64,000 nt of DNA from NCBI GenBank assembly GCA_024449915.1, contig JAMZAV010000298.1:124001-188000 (forward strand). Reading direction: 5' to 3'. Shown piece after piece: positions 51,833-63,429 of the stretch. The position numbers were made by a program, and so were the translations under genes. The stretch comes from Sweltsa coloradensis. Lineage: Eukaryota > Arthropoda > Insecta > Plecoptera > Chloroperlidae. The notes beneath the pieces are model-generated. The model had not been told where the DNA came from, searched no databases, and saw only the letters and a program-made list of their open reading frames with translations. Within the stretch, counting starts at the first letter, position 1. Every line of letters starts with the position of its first letter.

Positions 51833-54236
51833 CAGGTGTGGGCAAACATTTGAGGCAAGGGCCCATATGGTATAAATTCATATCATTACCGGGCCCGGAC
51901 CACCAGTGAAAAACAACCCCCCCCCCCCCCCCACTAGCTAGTAATAACTTACCGAAGTTGTATTTTCAGTGTGACATGTGTAGCTGATTCATATTTTTTC
52001 ACCAAAGTGTCAAATTCTGGTGTAAACGTGGACGTCGATATACGCAGCACAGAGGACAGGTGTTGATCAGTTAATCTGGATCGGTGTTGGGACTTGTTGA
52101 TTTTCATTAGTGAAAATGTCTGTTCGCACACGTACGTGGAGCCAAACAAAACTAACACTTTTTTAGCCATGTCCCTTATTTCATGGAATTTTGTTTCATT
52201 TAACGCAGAGTAGAATTTGTCTGGTGCCACAGAGTTGTACATGTCTTTTAAACACATTGTCACTTTGTAAATCGATTAGCTCCAGCTGTAATTTAGCTGG
52301 GGCTTCTTCAAAGTCAAACGTGAAGGGAGACGATACAAGTTTCAGTTCCGTTTCAATCTTTTTGAAATCCGCAAACCGACGCGTAAATTCCTCATGTAAT
52401 TCACGTAACTTCCCGCTGTACATTTCAGCCTCTTCAACAGACACAGTATCGCGCCGTTGTTCAAGTGTCGAAAAGTGAGTAAATACTGCTTGCTGTAAAT
52501 TCCTTGAAAACAATAGCAACTTCATTTTAAATGCCTTCACATTTGTGTACATTTCCGGTACAAAAATACCCTTGCCTTGCAGTTTTACATTTAAATCATT
52601 TAAATGTGTCATCACATCAAGTGTAAATGCAAGGTCATTCAACCATTTGACATTTTTCAGTTCTGGGAACTCGGTGTCTTTATCTTTCATTTCAAGAAAA
52701 AGAATAATCTCATGTTTGAGTTCCCACACCCTTTTCAACACTTTCCCCAAACTCAACCAACGTACAGTAGTGTGATACAAAACGTCTGTGTGCTCAGCAT
52801 CAATGTCTTCTAATAATGAAATGAACTCTCGGTGATTGAGACCCCTGGCTCTAATAAAATTCACAATTCGGGTAACAGGGTTCACAACATGTTGCATGTT
52901 CAGTACACGTTTACACAACACCTCTTGATGGATGATGCAATGTAGGAATATAATTTCATGATTACAATCAATCTCTTTGACTTTATCGTCAATTTTTTTT
53001 AATAATCCAACATTTTTTCCTGTTAGGTTTGGGGAGCCGTCGGTCGTAACGTTAACAAGCTTTATCCAGGGTAGCATAAGCTTATCAATGCAATTGCCAA
53101 CTTCGTTAAATAGGTCGGCTCCTGTCGTAGTGTCTTTCATAGGTTGCATAGAGGCCAACTCTTCTGTGATTTCAAACTTATCATTTATGCCTTTCACAAA
53201 TATTAAAAGTTGAGCCGTGTCCTTCACATCCGTGCTTTCATCCAACGCCAATGAGTAATATGTAAAACCTTTTGTTTTGCACTTCAGTTGGCCAATCAAG
53301 TTGGTATCGATATCTTCAATTCGGCGAGTGATGGTCCTGCGAGACATACTAATGTTTTCGAACTGCTTCTTTTTTTCTGGACAAACCAAATTAGAGACTT
53401 CTACGAAACACTCTTTCAAAAACTCTCCTTCAGAAAATGACTTGTTATATTTTGCAATTTTATGAGCAATTACAAAACTTGCCTTTGTTGCCGACTCTTG
53501 ATCTGAACTTTGTTTGAAAACACGTTTTGTTGTTTTTCAATTGACTGACCAGTTCGTTGACTTTTATAAGTTTTTGATCAACTGATAAGTTGCTGAATTT
53601 GTCGGCATGTTTCAAATTAAAATGCCTGCTTAAGTTATACTCTTTAAAAACTGAAACACTTTCCTTACAAAACTAAACAAATCGCTTTGGTTCCGACGTC
53701 TGTGAACAAGTATTTCACTGTCCAGTCATTATTAAAAACTCGACACTCACGATCCACTTTTCTAACTTTTGATGCACTCATCTTATACTAAAATACGAGT
53801 CACAATCGAAAACTTTAAAGTAACACTTCACAATCAATCACTATCGCACATACTAGACTGGACACTTCAACCACCTGCACACTCTCAGTGGCTGCAACCC
53901 TGAACACTGACGGTTTAGTTTGGGACGGAAGGAGGCCAGGCCAATGAACTGCAAATGCCGAGTTGCAACAGAAGGAATGAAAACATGTCATTTTGTATTT
54001 GTTAGAGTGGTAAGGGTTTGTAGCTGACCTTCAGCTCACAATGGCACCGACTATTTGACTGGCAAGGGGTGTGGGCAGGGCAGACTGGCAGGAACGGAAG
54101 GGAACTACGGAATTACTTAGGCGGGAGCTCGGGCGTGAGGGCCGTATTTCACAGTAAAACATAAACTGATGGCGGGCCGTTTGAAAAAGCTCCGCGGGCC
54201 GAACCCGGCCCGCGGGCCGTAGTTTGCCCATCCCTG
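51833..54236 (-). mobile_element. hAT transposon with transposase, TSD GTCTAGGC
   Basis: CAGGTGTGGGCAAAC (51833) and GTTTGCCCATCCCTG (to 54236) are TIRs typical of hAT, flanked by perfect 8-bp GTCTAGGC at 51825-51832 and 54237-54244. GGCCCGCGGGCC-rich subterminal ends are present. It fills most of ZNF-3 intron 1, its edge about 33 nt from the donor of the ATG exon. Encodes the transposase below. Confidence 0.93.
51949..53781 (-). pseudogene. hAT transposase, GTF2IRD2/ZBED5-like, frameshifted
   Basis: An N-terminal BED-type finger region begins at 53781 ('KVRKVDRECRVFNNDWTVKY', 'YNLSRHFNLKHADKF') but is frameshifted near 53670 and again before 53420. The main frame, 53419-52196, has 'LALDESTDVKDTAQLLIF' (first catalytic Asp), 'VTTDGSPNLTGKNVGL' (second Asp) and 'HCIIHQEVLCKR'. 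After a frameshift near 52258 the last frame (52263-51949) has 'STYVCEQTFSLMKINKSQHR', the catalytic Glu and hAT dimerisation region. These are the hallmarks of the hAT branch that gave rise to GTF2IRD2, ZBED5 and SCAND3-like proteins. At least three breaks, so non-functional. Confidence 0.9.
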
Positions 54237-54270
54237 GTCTAGGCCCTATGTCTGTCATACTCATGCTTAC

Positions 54271-54370
54271 CCTCCAGCCCGGCATGGTTTGTAGACTTGT
54301 TGATGGGAACCTCAGCATCGGATCTAAAACATTCTTCATCGATGTGTGTAGGCCTACCGGCTGTGTCCAT
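54271..54370 (-). CDS. ZNF-3 first coding exon (ATG)
   Basis: ATG at 54370 opens 'MDTAGRPTHIDEECFRSDAE' and runs 33 codons to donor GGAGG|GTAAGC (54271/54270), phase 1. The exon begins at acceptor TTGGTTTGCAG before 54410, so an untranslated exon lies upstream (predicted 55115-54934). An upstream in-frame ATG at 54439 lies before that acceptor and is intronic. The start resembles 'MDTVVDIKEE' and 'MDKVVHIEEE' of the paralogues. Confidence 0.8.
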
Positions 54371-54559
54371 GTTTGCACTTATGGTATCGTAGAAGAGACT
54401 GGCTGCTGTTCTGCAAACCAATTTAAAACAACACAACATTGAAATGATAATCTAATTCTTATACATGGGACATAATCAGAATAGTATGACAGTCTCTAGG
54501 TCCTAGCTAGGTGCAAGGGTGTAGAGACAATAGCCTATCTGTTGGGGTCAAGGTGGATC

Positions 54560-54880
54560 TTGGTCTGGGCCTAGCCTAGGCCTAGGCCTACGGTCGAAAA
54601 TTAGAAAAGAAAGATTCAGCAGACGACCAAAATTGAAATACCGGTAACAAGTGACAAAAAGGCTCTTAATTAAAAAGGCTTAGCCCCAACTCAAACTGAA
54701 AGCGAAGACTAGGGCCTACCCTAGGCCTACTAGGCCTACCCAAGGAGCTAGGCCTAGTAGGCTAGGCCTAGGCCTAGGGCTATACCTACCTTGCCCTGTC
54801 AAAGGAGTTGAGGTTAGGCCTAAGCCTAGCCTAGGCCCTACGCTAGGTTCCATGATTTGAGATGTTATTACTACTAGGCC
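54560..54880. repeat. Cluster of TAGGCCTA octamers
   Basis: At least ten overlapping or adjacent copies of TAGGCCTA or CTAGGCCT in 320 bp (54568-54590, 54720-54780, 54815-54870). The densest of many such clusters in the window. Confidence 0.85.
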
Positions 54881-54933
54881 TATATATTTATCCTACAAAG
54901 ATCTGGTAAGTCTATATAAAAGATACTACTTAC

Positions 54934-55115
54934 TAATGCGTATGAGTTACAGGAGAACAGATAGGGATAAAATACAACAAGAAGGTGCCCGTTTCACGCA
55001 GGCAACAAGAATAGGTTAGGTTACTACACTGACAGCTCGTCAATCAACAAGTTGATGGGGTAGGCAGTTTACACAACTTCTCGATAACGGTACTAATCCC
55101 ACAGCCACCTATACC
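54934..55115 (-). promoter_or_regulatory. ZNF-3 non-coding first exon (predicted)
   Basis: GGTGGCTGTGGGATTAGTAC on the minus strand at about 55107 resembles the starts of the ZNF-1 and ZNF-2 first exons (GGTGGCTGTGGAATGTTTCG). It ends at donor GCATTA|GTAAGT (54934/54933). Weaker overall match than the other two, but correct position and a perfect donor. Confidence 0.5.
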
Positions 55116-55150
55116 TTTATTTCAATAAATTGCGCGGCATGCACGAAATA

Positions 55151-55930
55151 ATTGGATGAGCGAAGCGAAGACTTCAATTTCACTGACCCCCAAAAAATTT
55201 AGCTCGGGTGTTTTTTTTTTGTTTGTTTTTTTTGTTTGTTTTTTTGTTTTTTTTTGTCTGTTTGTTAACTCTCTACCAGGCAAACGGCATATCCGATCTT
55301 GATGAAAATTTGACAGGACCTTCGAAATCTCTGAACTTAGAGGTGTATTGTTTTTGGGTACAATCGAAGAAATATTTCTCATGAATATCGTACTTTTACG
55401 ATTTTTTTCGATTTTTAGTGCGATATTTTCGTGACATTTGGGTTAATTCTGACCAAACGGGTGGGGCTACAACGTTCATATTATACATGGACATTAAGGT
55501 TATGGTGATGTAGTACCTTTTGAAAGAAAAAGTTGAAAAAGTTAGCCAGAATCCATAGAAATAAGCTTTTAATATAGTTTTTTTGATTTTTATGCGATAT
55601 TTTCGTGCCATTTGGGCCAATTCTGACCAAACTGGTGGGGCTACAACGTTCATATTATACATGGACATTAAGGTTATGGTGATGTAGTACCTTTTAAAAG
55701 AAAAAGTTTAAATAGTTAGCCAAAATCTATAGAAATAAAGCTTTTAATATAAGTTTTTTACGGAAAATAATACCAATTGACAGGTAACAAAAGAAACTTG
55801 ACAACAATCAGCTACAATGCGTATTGCGTAGGCAGCAAAACAAAGAACTTGCAAAAGTAAAGATATCCCATGCAAACTAAACATTTTTAAAAGCTCATCC
55901 ATCAACGCGGCGGGACTAGCGTTTTCCTAG
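55151..55930 (+). mobile_element. Helentron-like element, copy b
   Basis: TTGGATGAGCGAAGCGAAGA (55152) to AACGCGGCGGGACTAGCGTT then TTCCTAGT. Same layout as copy a; the 3' stem AACGC/GCGTT is kept although the loop is shorter. Two tandem 'GATATTTTCGTG' blocks. Confidence 0.75.
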
Positions 55931-56696
55931 TTATTTTATGACGGTCCCATTAATTACGGGCCGTTCAAAAATGATATTTGATAGTTTGCCTTCTCCTACT
56001 AATGACTGGTTGCCGGTGGTGGTAGGTTTTCATCCTTCATATTATTCTTGTTCTTCTTGAATTCCTTTTTCTTGCCTTATTCCCAATTTATTTTTGCCTT
56101 ATTTCCATATCCCATTTTGTTTTACGTCTTCCGCCCATATGTCCTTCATCTCTCTCATGAATCTTAATGAAGCTTGACCACTGCTTCCCTCTTACTTCCT
56201 TTCCCTCACTCTTTCTAATCAGGGTGAGGAAGGGGGGACATTAACTTGTGACATAAGTGTGGTAGTCGAGGGTTGTTTCCTGTGACAACCATACAAGCAC
56301 TGCACATTGTAAAAAAATCAAAGAAGCTCGAAATACAAGCTCTAAATAATCAAATTCATAGTCGCATCACACATCAAAAGGAAAATTAATATGAAACAGT
56401 ACAAGACAAAACTTACTCAAAATAATTCTATGATTGTACATTAATAAAATATTTCATAAACTTCCATCAGATTTGACTGTCAAGAAGACGGACACTTTCT
56501 GCAAAAAATTAAAACAATTTAATGTTAGAAAAAAGGCATATTATTCAATACAAGAATTCTTTGAAGACAAATTTGATTAAATTTGATTTTGATTAGGTTC
56601 TTTTTTTTTTTAATGCAGGCTATATACCTTGCATACGGAGCCTAATTTTCTTTTTGTTTATAAACATATTTTAGTATTTTTATTCTTATTTTTTCT
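55931..56696. other. Intergenic ZNF-4/ZNF-3, no gene seen
   Basis: No exon, RNA gene or element termini recognised. Confidence 0.5.
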
Positions 56697-56960
56697 GTGT
56701 GGAGAGGGGTTTCTTCAACCATTCATCTTCCTTGTTATCCAGTATAAAACGGTATCTTTATCAGACCTGCTCGTATCATCGGGCAGGGGTCTATGCAACT
56801 CTGGAGCGTGTATAATATGACTGTAACATAGCTATTATTGATTAATTTTGAATATTGTATTGTATACTATTATGTTGTATTTAAAAATTTCCAAATACCC
56901 ATGCATGACAAGGGCATGAACTTTGGAAATAAAACTATATTGTATTGTAAATTGAAATAC
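56697..56960 (+). mobile_element. Probable non-LTR retrotransposon 3' end
   Basis: Shares 'CTTGTTATCCAGTATAAAAC' with 17706-17725, then a 3' UTR 'GACAAGGGCATGAACTTTGG' and 'AATAAAACTATATTGTATTG', ending in a TATTGTA repeat. Tail structure suggests a CR1/Jockey-type 3' end. No frame. Confidence 0.5.
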
Positions 56961-57940
56961 CAGTAACACGGTGACAAATTTTACTGATATAAAAAAAAGT
57001 TTATGTTTTCATTATTTAACATGGCATAATATTATGCAACAATTTTCACTAGAAAATGGTTCATGGTGGACTGGCACTTGTCACACCTTTTGTGGGTGGG
57101 GTCCAGGCGACTAATTAGTAATTTTGTTAAAAATAGAACGACATCAAAACAAATCAATTTGTTAAGGACATCCAACACAGGCCTAGTATGAAATGAAAAT
57201 TCCAAAAATACTCACGAAGACCTATATATTGAATTGGAAGCTACGGGCTCAATTATAATTATTATTCTAACTTTCGTTGCACTTTCATCCGTCAGGGATA
57301 GTGTGACTCATTACATTGATTACCTTTTAGTGAATTTTATCAATCTTCTTTTCAGTTTAAATAAAATCACTAAAAAATTAATCATTAAAATTATTAGTAT
57401 TAGGTATCATTAAAAATTACATTACATTTTCCACACACCCTTCTATGTCAATGGAATGGTCAATACCAAATGCAATGTTGTACTGTATAAATAACATGAC
57501 AACTCGATAATTCTGTGCATCCTACAATGTATACAAGAATGTAAAAGAGGCTTAACAATAAATGAAATGAATTGTATAGCAAACTAGGTAATAAAAAGGC
57601 CATTTTTCCATCATATGGGTTATTTTTTATTTTTTATCTGTCTCCGGTACACGAAGGAAGTACAAGCCCTGTTTTTTATCAGCTTTGTTCCGCTACATTG
57701 GAAAGTCTGCAAACCAAGCTAGAAGGGTGACTCTTGAGATCAAACCATGTCCCTGGAGCACGTACCAGTAGTTTATATGAAGACGTGGTCAGTAGCTCCC
57801 TTCACACTGAGCAACAAGGCTTGAATACAAGGCATTAATAATGTCACATGTCTGGGGTCAAACTTTCAGTATACTTCATTGAAACCTTGTTTTACTTTAA
57901 TGTTAAATGTGCACATTCAATTTTTCAGTATGGAAGAATA
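56961..57940. other. Intergenic, no gene seen
   Basis: AT-rich spacer with no exon-like frame or element boundary. Confidence 0.5.
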
Positions 57941-59290
57941 ACATTCAATGTACAAATGTGTGCTAAACATTACAGCATTAGCCACAAAATCAACATTTAA
58001 AAATTAAGTATGTACTTCATGTGTACACATAAGGAACACTCTTTGAACTTACAACTGGGCTAAACATAAACAGAACTAGCCACAAAATCAACATTTCAAA
58101 AATTAAATATGTACTGTGTTCATATAAGGAACCTCTTTGAACTTACAACATGGGCTAAACATAACAGAACTAGCCACAAATCAACATTAAAATTAAGTAT
58201 GTACTGTGTTCATATAAGGAACACTCTTTCAACTTACAACATGGGCTAAACATAACAGAACTAGCCACAAAATCAACATTTCAAAATTAAGTATGTACTG
58301 TGTTTCATATAAGGAACACTCTTTCAACTTACAACATGGGCTAAACATAACAGAACTAGCCACAAAATCAACATTTCAAAATTAAGTATGTACTGTGTTC
58401 ATATAAGGAACACTCTTTGAACTTACAACATGGGCTAAACATAACGAACTAGCCACAAAATCACATTTAAAAATTAAGTATGTACCGTGTTCATGAAAGG
58501 AACACGCTTTGAACTTACAACATGGGCTAAACATAACAGAACTAGCCACAAAATCAACATTTCAAAATTAAGTATTGTACTGTGTTCATATAAGGAACAC
58601 TCTTTGAACTTACAACATGGGCTAAACATAACAGAACTAGCCACAAAATCAACATTTCAAAATTAAGTATGTACTGTGTTCATATAAGGAACACTCTTTG
58701 AACTTACAACATGGGCCAAACATAACAGAACTAGCCACAAAATCAACATTTCAAAATTAAGTATGTACTGTCGTTCATACAACGAACACTCTTTGAACTT
58801 ACAACATGGCAAACATAACAGAACTAGCCACAAAATCAACATTTAAAAATTAAGTATGTACTGTGTTCATATAAGGAACACTCTTTGAACTTACAAACAT
58901 GGAATATGACACAAAATCAACATGTCAAACTTTAGTATGTATGTATTGTACTGTGCACATATAAGGAACACTCTTTGAACTTACAAACATGGAATTAGCC
59001 ACAACATCCACATGTCAAACTTTAGTAATGTATGTATTGTACTGTGTAACATATAAGGAACACTCTTTGAACTTACAAACATGGCTAAACATTACAGAAC
59101 TAGCTATAAAATCCAAATTTTATGTAAATTAAAATTACACCTAAGAGAGTGTTTCCCGATCAATGAAATTGAGAGAAAAAATACACATGTCAAACTTTAG
59201 TATGGAAGGAACGGTTTTGAGGTACAAACATGTGCTAAACGTCATAGAATGATAGAATTGGCCACAAAATCAACATGACAAACTGAATTG
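57940..59290. repeat. Tandem array, about 93-bp unit, 12 copies
   Basis: The unit holds GGAACACTCTTTGAACTTAC, AACATGGGCTAAACATAACA, GAACTAGCCACAAAATCAAC and TTAAGTATGTACTGTGTTCA. 'GAACACTCTTT'-type anchors fall at about 58034, 58130, 58219, 58313, 58408, 58499, 58594, 58688, 58784, 58876, 58966 and 59058, spaced 90-96 bp. The central copies are nearly identical and the edge copies are diverged, the usual pattern for unequal exchange. It ends about 50 bp from the ZNF-4 stop codon, so it probably lies in that gene's 3' UTR. Confidence 0.92.
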
Positions 59291-59338
59291 TTGGGTTTCA
59301 TCATCTATTTGACAGCAACACGTATAAAAAGCAACCAG

Positions 59339-60657
59339 TTATTCTCGATTGTGTACTAGTTTGTGCGCGGTGAGAGATGATTGTGATGGATACGTTCCAA
59401 AACACAATTCACAAGTAAACCGATTTCTTCCTAAATGTCTTCTTATATGTATTATAAGGTTACGCCTTACAACAAACACTTTAGTGCACATAGTACAAGC
59501 ATACGGACTTTCTCCCGAGTGTGTTTCTTTATGAGAGATAAGTTCCGGTTTACGAGAGAACCATTCATCGCATAAATTGCAAGTATATCGTTTCTCCCTG
59601 ATCATGTGTGAATTTATGTGAGTGATCAGGGTTGATCTATGTGATAAGTTTGCATCACAAATATCACAAGTATAGACCTTTCTTCCTGTATGTCTTCGCA
59701 TATGTCTAGTTAGATACTGTTTAGCGGAAAACTTAGAATTACAGGAACTACAAACGAACGGTCTTTCTCCAGTGTGCTTACGTTTGTGAACAGCAAGGGA
59801 TAGTTTTGAACGAAACTCTACTTGACACAAATCACAAGTGTAAATTCTTCCTCCGTGATGTCTTTTTAAATGATTACCTAGGTATGTTTTACAAGAAAAC
59901 TTAGAAGAGCAATCAGGCATATTACAAGCGAATGGCTTTGCTCCGGTGTGTGAATTAATGTGTGCGGTAAGAAATGATTGTCTTATAAACTTTAAATTAC
60001 AAATGGGACAAGAGAACTTCTTTTGTAGACGTTTCTTTGTTGGTATGTCTACATTAAGTTCAGAGCTCTGAGTGGATGTTACCCTACTCTTGTCCTCCAT
60101 GGTAGGCTCTGCGATGACTTCCTTTGTGTGGTCTTCTACATCACTGACCATTGTAACGGATGTGCATTGAACACTACAGACGCTAGGCTCTGCAATGACT
60201 TGAGCCTTTGTGTGGTCTTCAACATCACTGACCATTGTAACGGATGTGTTTTGATCACTACAGATGCTAGGCTCTGCAATGACTTGAGCCTTTGTCTTGA
60301 TTATAACATCACTAATCCTTGCAACGGATTTGTCTTGAACACTACGATCATCTTTCCAAGTAGATGAGTGGAGAAGAAGGTGACGTTTTAGAGCGAATAC
60401 AGACCCGAGCGTCTTGCTACAAACATGGCAGGTGCGGTCTATTGAGAAGCGTGGATCTAGAAGAGACGTCGTTTCTTGCATAGGAAACAATGTTGTGGAC
60501 GCCTGGTATCCTTGAACATTGCCTTCTGTTCCAATATTCCCCAGTGTGTTGCACCGGTACTCGAAACTGTTGTTGCCAGTTTTTGCTTGCTTTCCCCATC
60601 CATCTAGAGCATGGCACGGGCTTATGAGCCCACATCCCGGCAATAACGATGGAACTC
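59339..60657 (-). CDS. ZNF-4 last exon: about 9 C2H2 fingers
   Basis: Terminal exon entered at acceptor GTGAATGTTTTCCAG before 60657, phase 1 (G|GA). It opens 'VPSLLPGCGLISPCHALDGW'. A lone finger 'CHVCSKTLGSVFALKRHLLLH' follows, then two and a third copies of a 28-residue repeat ('VIAEPSxCSxQxTSVTMVSD'). Eight more fingers run to 'CELCFGTYPSQSSLTAHKLVH'. Linkers are mixed; several are 'HxGRKVYTCD' or 'HMIREKRYTCN' rather than TGEKP, making ZNF-4 the most diverged paralogue. The open frame continues to an ATG at 60856, but that stretch is intron. The upstream exon is at 63811-63689 and the 5' end is outside the window. Confidence 0.9.
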
Positions 60658-60857
60658 CTGGAAAACATTCACGTAAAAATAGAAGATAGCCAGAAATCTC
60701 TGCAAAGTAGAAAGTGCTGGAGTAAACCTTGGTTTGTGTATTATGTGTAAGCCACCAGTTCCTTCTGGTAGTAACTACTGCCAAGTTCCAAGGTAAGTAG
60801 AGTAGAGTAGAGTAATTTATTCGCTTGACCAATACATAGTATAAGTATACACACATT

Positions 60858-61883
60858 ATCCTCTTGTGAGAGAGATAGTAGAGTGAAGTGAATAATTCTT
60901 AATAATAACATAGGTTATAAAATGTACATTAACATGTAGGCTTAGTGAAAATTATCAAACTAGGCCTAAATCTAATAATTAATAATTTGTATAAAAATTA
61001 ATAGGCTAATAAATATATATACAATATAAAAAGTATGCGACACATATCATGGAAGAGATAGATTAGAAGTACAAGAACTATGGAATATTAAACATGTGGA
61101 TATAGGCCTATCTTACTAACAGGTAATAAGTTATGACTTGGATTGATATGAGAATAGCAGCCTAAATGTAGATAAATGGATTTGGAGAAACAAACAAACC
61201 AACATAGTGGATTATTACAAAAGTAAATTAAATTAATGTTTACAGTAGGCCTACATTAGGAATGGAATATGGAAAATACTATGGGTACAGTATAGAGTAC
61301 CATATGTATAAAATTATAAAATACCATTGGTACAAGTTGCTGGTTACGGGTTTATAAGAAAGAGAATATTAAACAAGTACAGGCATAGAAAAACAAAGTA
61401 CTACTTTACTAGTAAATCTTAATATGAAATGATTATTGGTAAAATTTACAATTCACTCAGTTAACGCATTACACGCACCAATATATATTTACAAATTACT
61501 TGAACTTAACACTGTTCTTAGGTGAGAAAATAAGTTTTTAATTATGTTGCAATATTTCGAAAAGTTTCACTTTTCTTCGACAGGCAGACATTTACAAAAA
61601 TACAAACATCTGAGCAAACAATAACTACAGCTATGTGGATGAAAAATTAATTGCAAAGAAGTTGTAATTTTAAGTAATTTAACAAGGTGAAAGAAAAACA
61701 TTTACAAACGATCTATCCCTAGCTTTAATTTATGACAAAACAACTAGGTATAAAAAATATAGTAGTTATAGGCTTGATAGATAATTGGTTGTTAGTTGAA
61801 AGTTCATTGTTTATAGTTTGAGTTGATAGTTAAAGTTGATAGTGGAAAAAAAATAATAATAAATAAATACATACAATAATAAA
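60858..61883. other. ZNF-4 intron, no gene seen
   Basis: AT-rich intron with a GTAGAGTAGAGTAGAGTAA run near 60796-60814. No exon-like frame or element ends. Confidence 0.5.
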
Positions 61884-62635
61884 TTGGATGAGCGAAGCGA
61901 AGACTTCAATTTCACTGACCCCCAAAAAAATTTAGCTTGGGTGTTTTTTTTGTCTTTGTCTGTTCGCTCTCTACCGGGCAAACGGCATATGCGATCTGGA
62001 TGAAAATTGGAGGGGACCTTCGAAATCTTTGAACTTAGACTTGCTACGTTTTTGGGTACAATCGAAGAAATATTTCTCATGAATATCGTACTTTTATGAT
62101 TTTTTTCAATTTTTAGTGCGATATTTTCGTAACATTTGGTCCGATTCTGACCAAACGGGGTAGGGCTACAATGTTCATATTTCACATGGACATTTAGGTT
62201 ATGGCGATGTAGTACCTTTTGAAAGAAAATTTTGAAAAAGTTAGTCAGAATCCATAGAAATAAAGGTTTTAATATAAGTTTTTCAATTTTTAGTGCGATA
62301 TTTTCGTCACATTTGGGTGGATTCTGACCAAACGGGTGGGGCTACAACGTTCAGATTTCACATGGGCATTGAGGTTATGGTGATGTAGTACCCTTTGAAA
62401 GAAAAAGTTGAAAAATTTAGCCAGAATCCATAGAAATAAAGGTTTTAATATGAGTTTTTTAGGTTTATAATAACAATTAACAAGTAACAATAGAAACTTG
62501 ACAACAATCACCTACAATGCATTCAAAAAGCACTTGCAAAAGAAAAGTGCAAACAAACGCAAAAAAACGCAAACAAAAAACTTACAAAAAAGCTCATCCA
62601 TCAACGCGGCGGGACTTGAGCGTTTTCCTAGTAAT
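61884..62635 (+). mobile_element. Helentron-like element, copy c
   Basis: TTGGATGAGCGAAGCGAAGA (61884) to CATCAACGCGGCGGGACTTG, stem partner GCGTT, TTCCTAGT (62635). Its T-run is the shortest of the four. It faces copy d with about 45 bp between their 3' ends. Confidence 0.78.
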
Positions 62636-62679
62636 ATATACGGAGGAAAAATCTTTCTTGTATTCTTCATAACTAGGCT

Positions 62680-63280
62680 GCTTCGCGAACGCTTTTTTTA
62701 GTTGCGTTGATGGATAAGCTTTTAAAATAAGTTTTTAGTTTGCGTGGGATCTCTTTACTTTTGCAAGTTCTTTTGAATGGATTGTAGGTGATTGTTGTCA
62801 AGTTTCTATTGTTACTTGTTAATTGTTATTATAAATCTCAAAACACTTATATTAAATCTTTATTCTATAGATTCTGGCTAACTTTTTCAACTTTTTCTTT
62901 CAAAAAGCAATAGGTACATCACCATTACCTTAATGTACATGTAAAATATGAGCGTTGTAGCCCCACCCGTTTGGTCAGAATCGGCCTAAATGTCATGAAA
63001 ATATCGTACTAACAATCGAAAAAAATCGTAAAAGTACGATATTCATGAGAAATATTTCTTCGGTCGTACCAAAAAACGTGGCAGGTCTAAGTTCAGAGAT
63101 TTCGAAGGTCCCCTCCAATTTTCATCAAGATTGTATTTGCCGTTTGCTCGGTAGAGAGCAAACCAACAGACAAAAATTCAAACAGATACAACAAAACAAA
63201 AAAACAAACATAAAAACACTCGAGCTAATTTTTTTGGGGGTCAGTGAAACTGAGATCTTTGCTTTGCTCATCCAAAAAAA
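62680..63280 (-). mobile_element. Helentron-like element, copy d (reverse)
   Basis: On the minus strand: TTGGATGAGCAAAGCAAAGA (63280) to GCTTATCCATCAACGCAACT and AGCGTTCGCGAAGC. One of the two internal blocks is deleted and the 3' end differs (CAACTAAAAAAAGCGTT). The frame 63045-63437 crosses it by chance. Confidence 0.7.
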
Positions 63281-63429
63281 TTATCCACCTCTCTCATTTG
63301 TCCTTAAGTTGGCAGCAAAACCACTTATAATTTACCTTGTAATTTATAATTTGACGAGAAAACTATGTGGCAGTGCTCAGAGGATTGTAATTTGTAAGGT
63401 AGGCCTACGACTAAGAGAACTAATATTTA

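Noticed and set aside
51833..54236. Domesticated GTF2IRD2-like host gene
   Set aside because: Sits within intact hAT ends and duplications, with several frameshifts, so it is a transposon pseudogene.
57940..59290. CRISPR array
   Set aside because: Animal nuclear DNA, 93-bp units without distinct spacers, and no cas genes: an ordinary tandem array.
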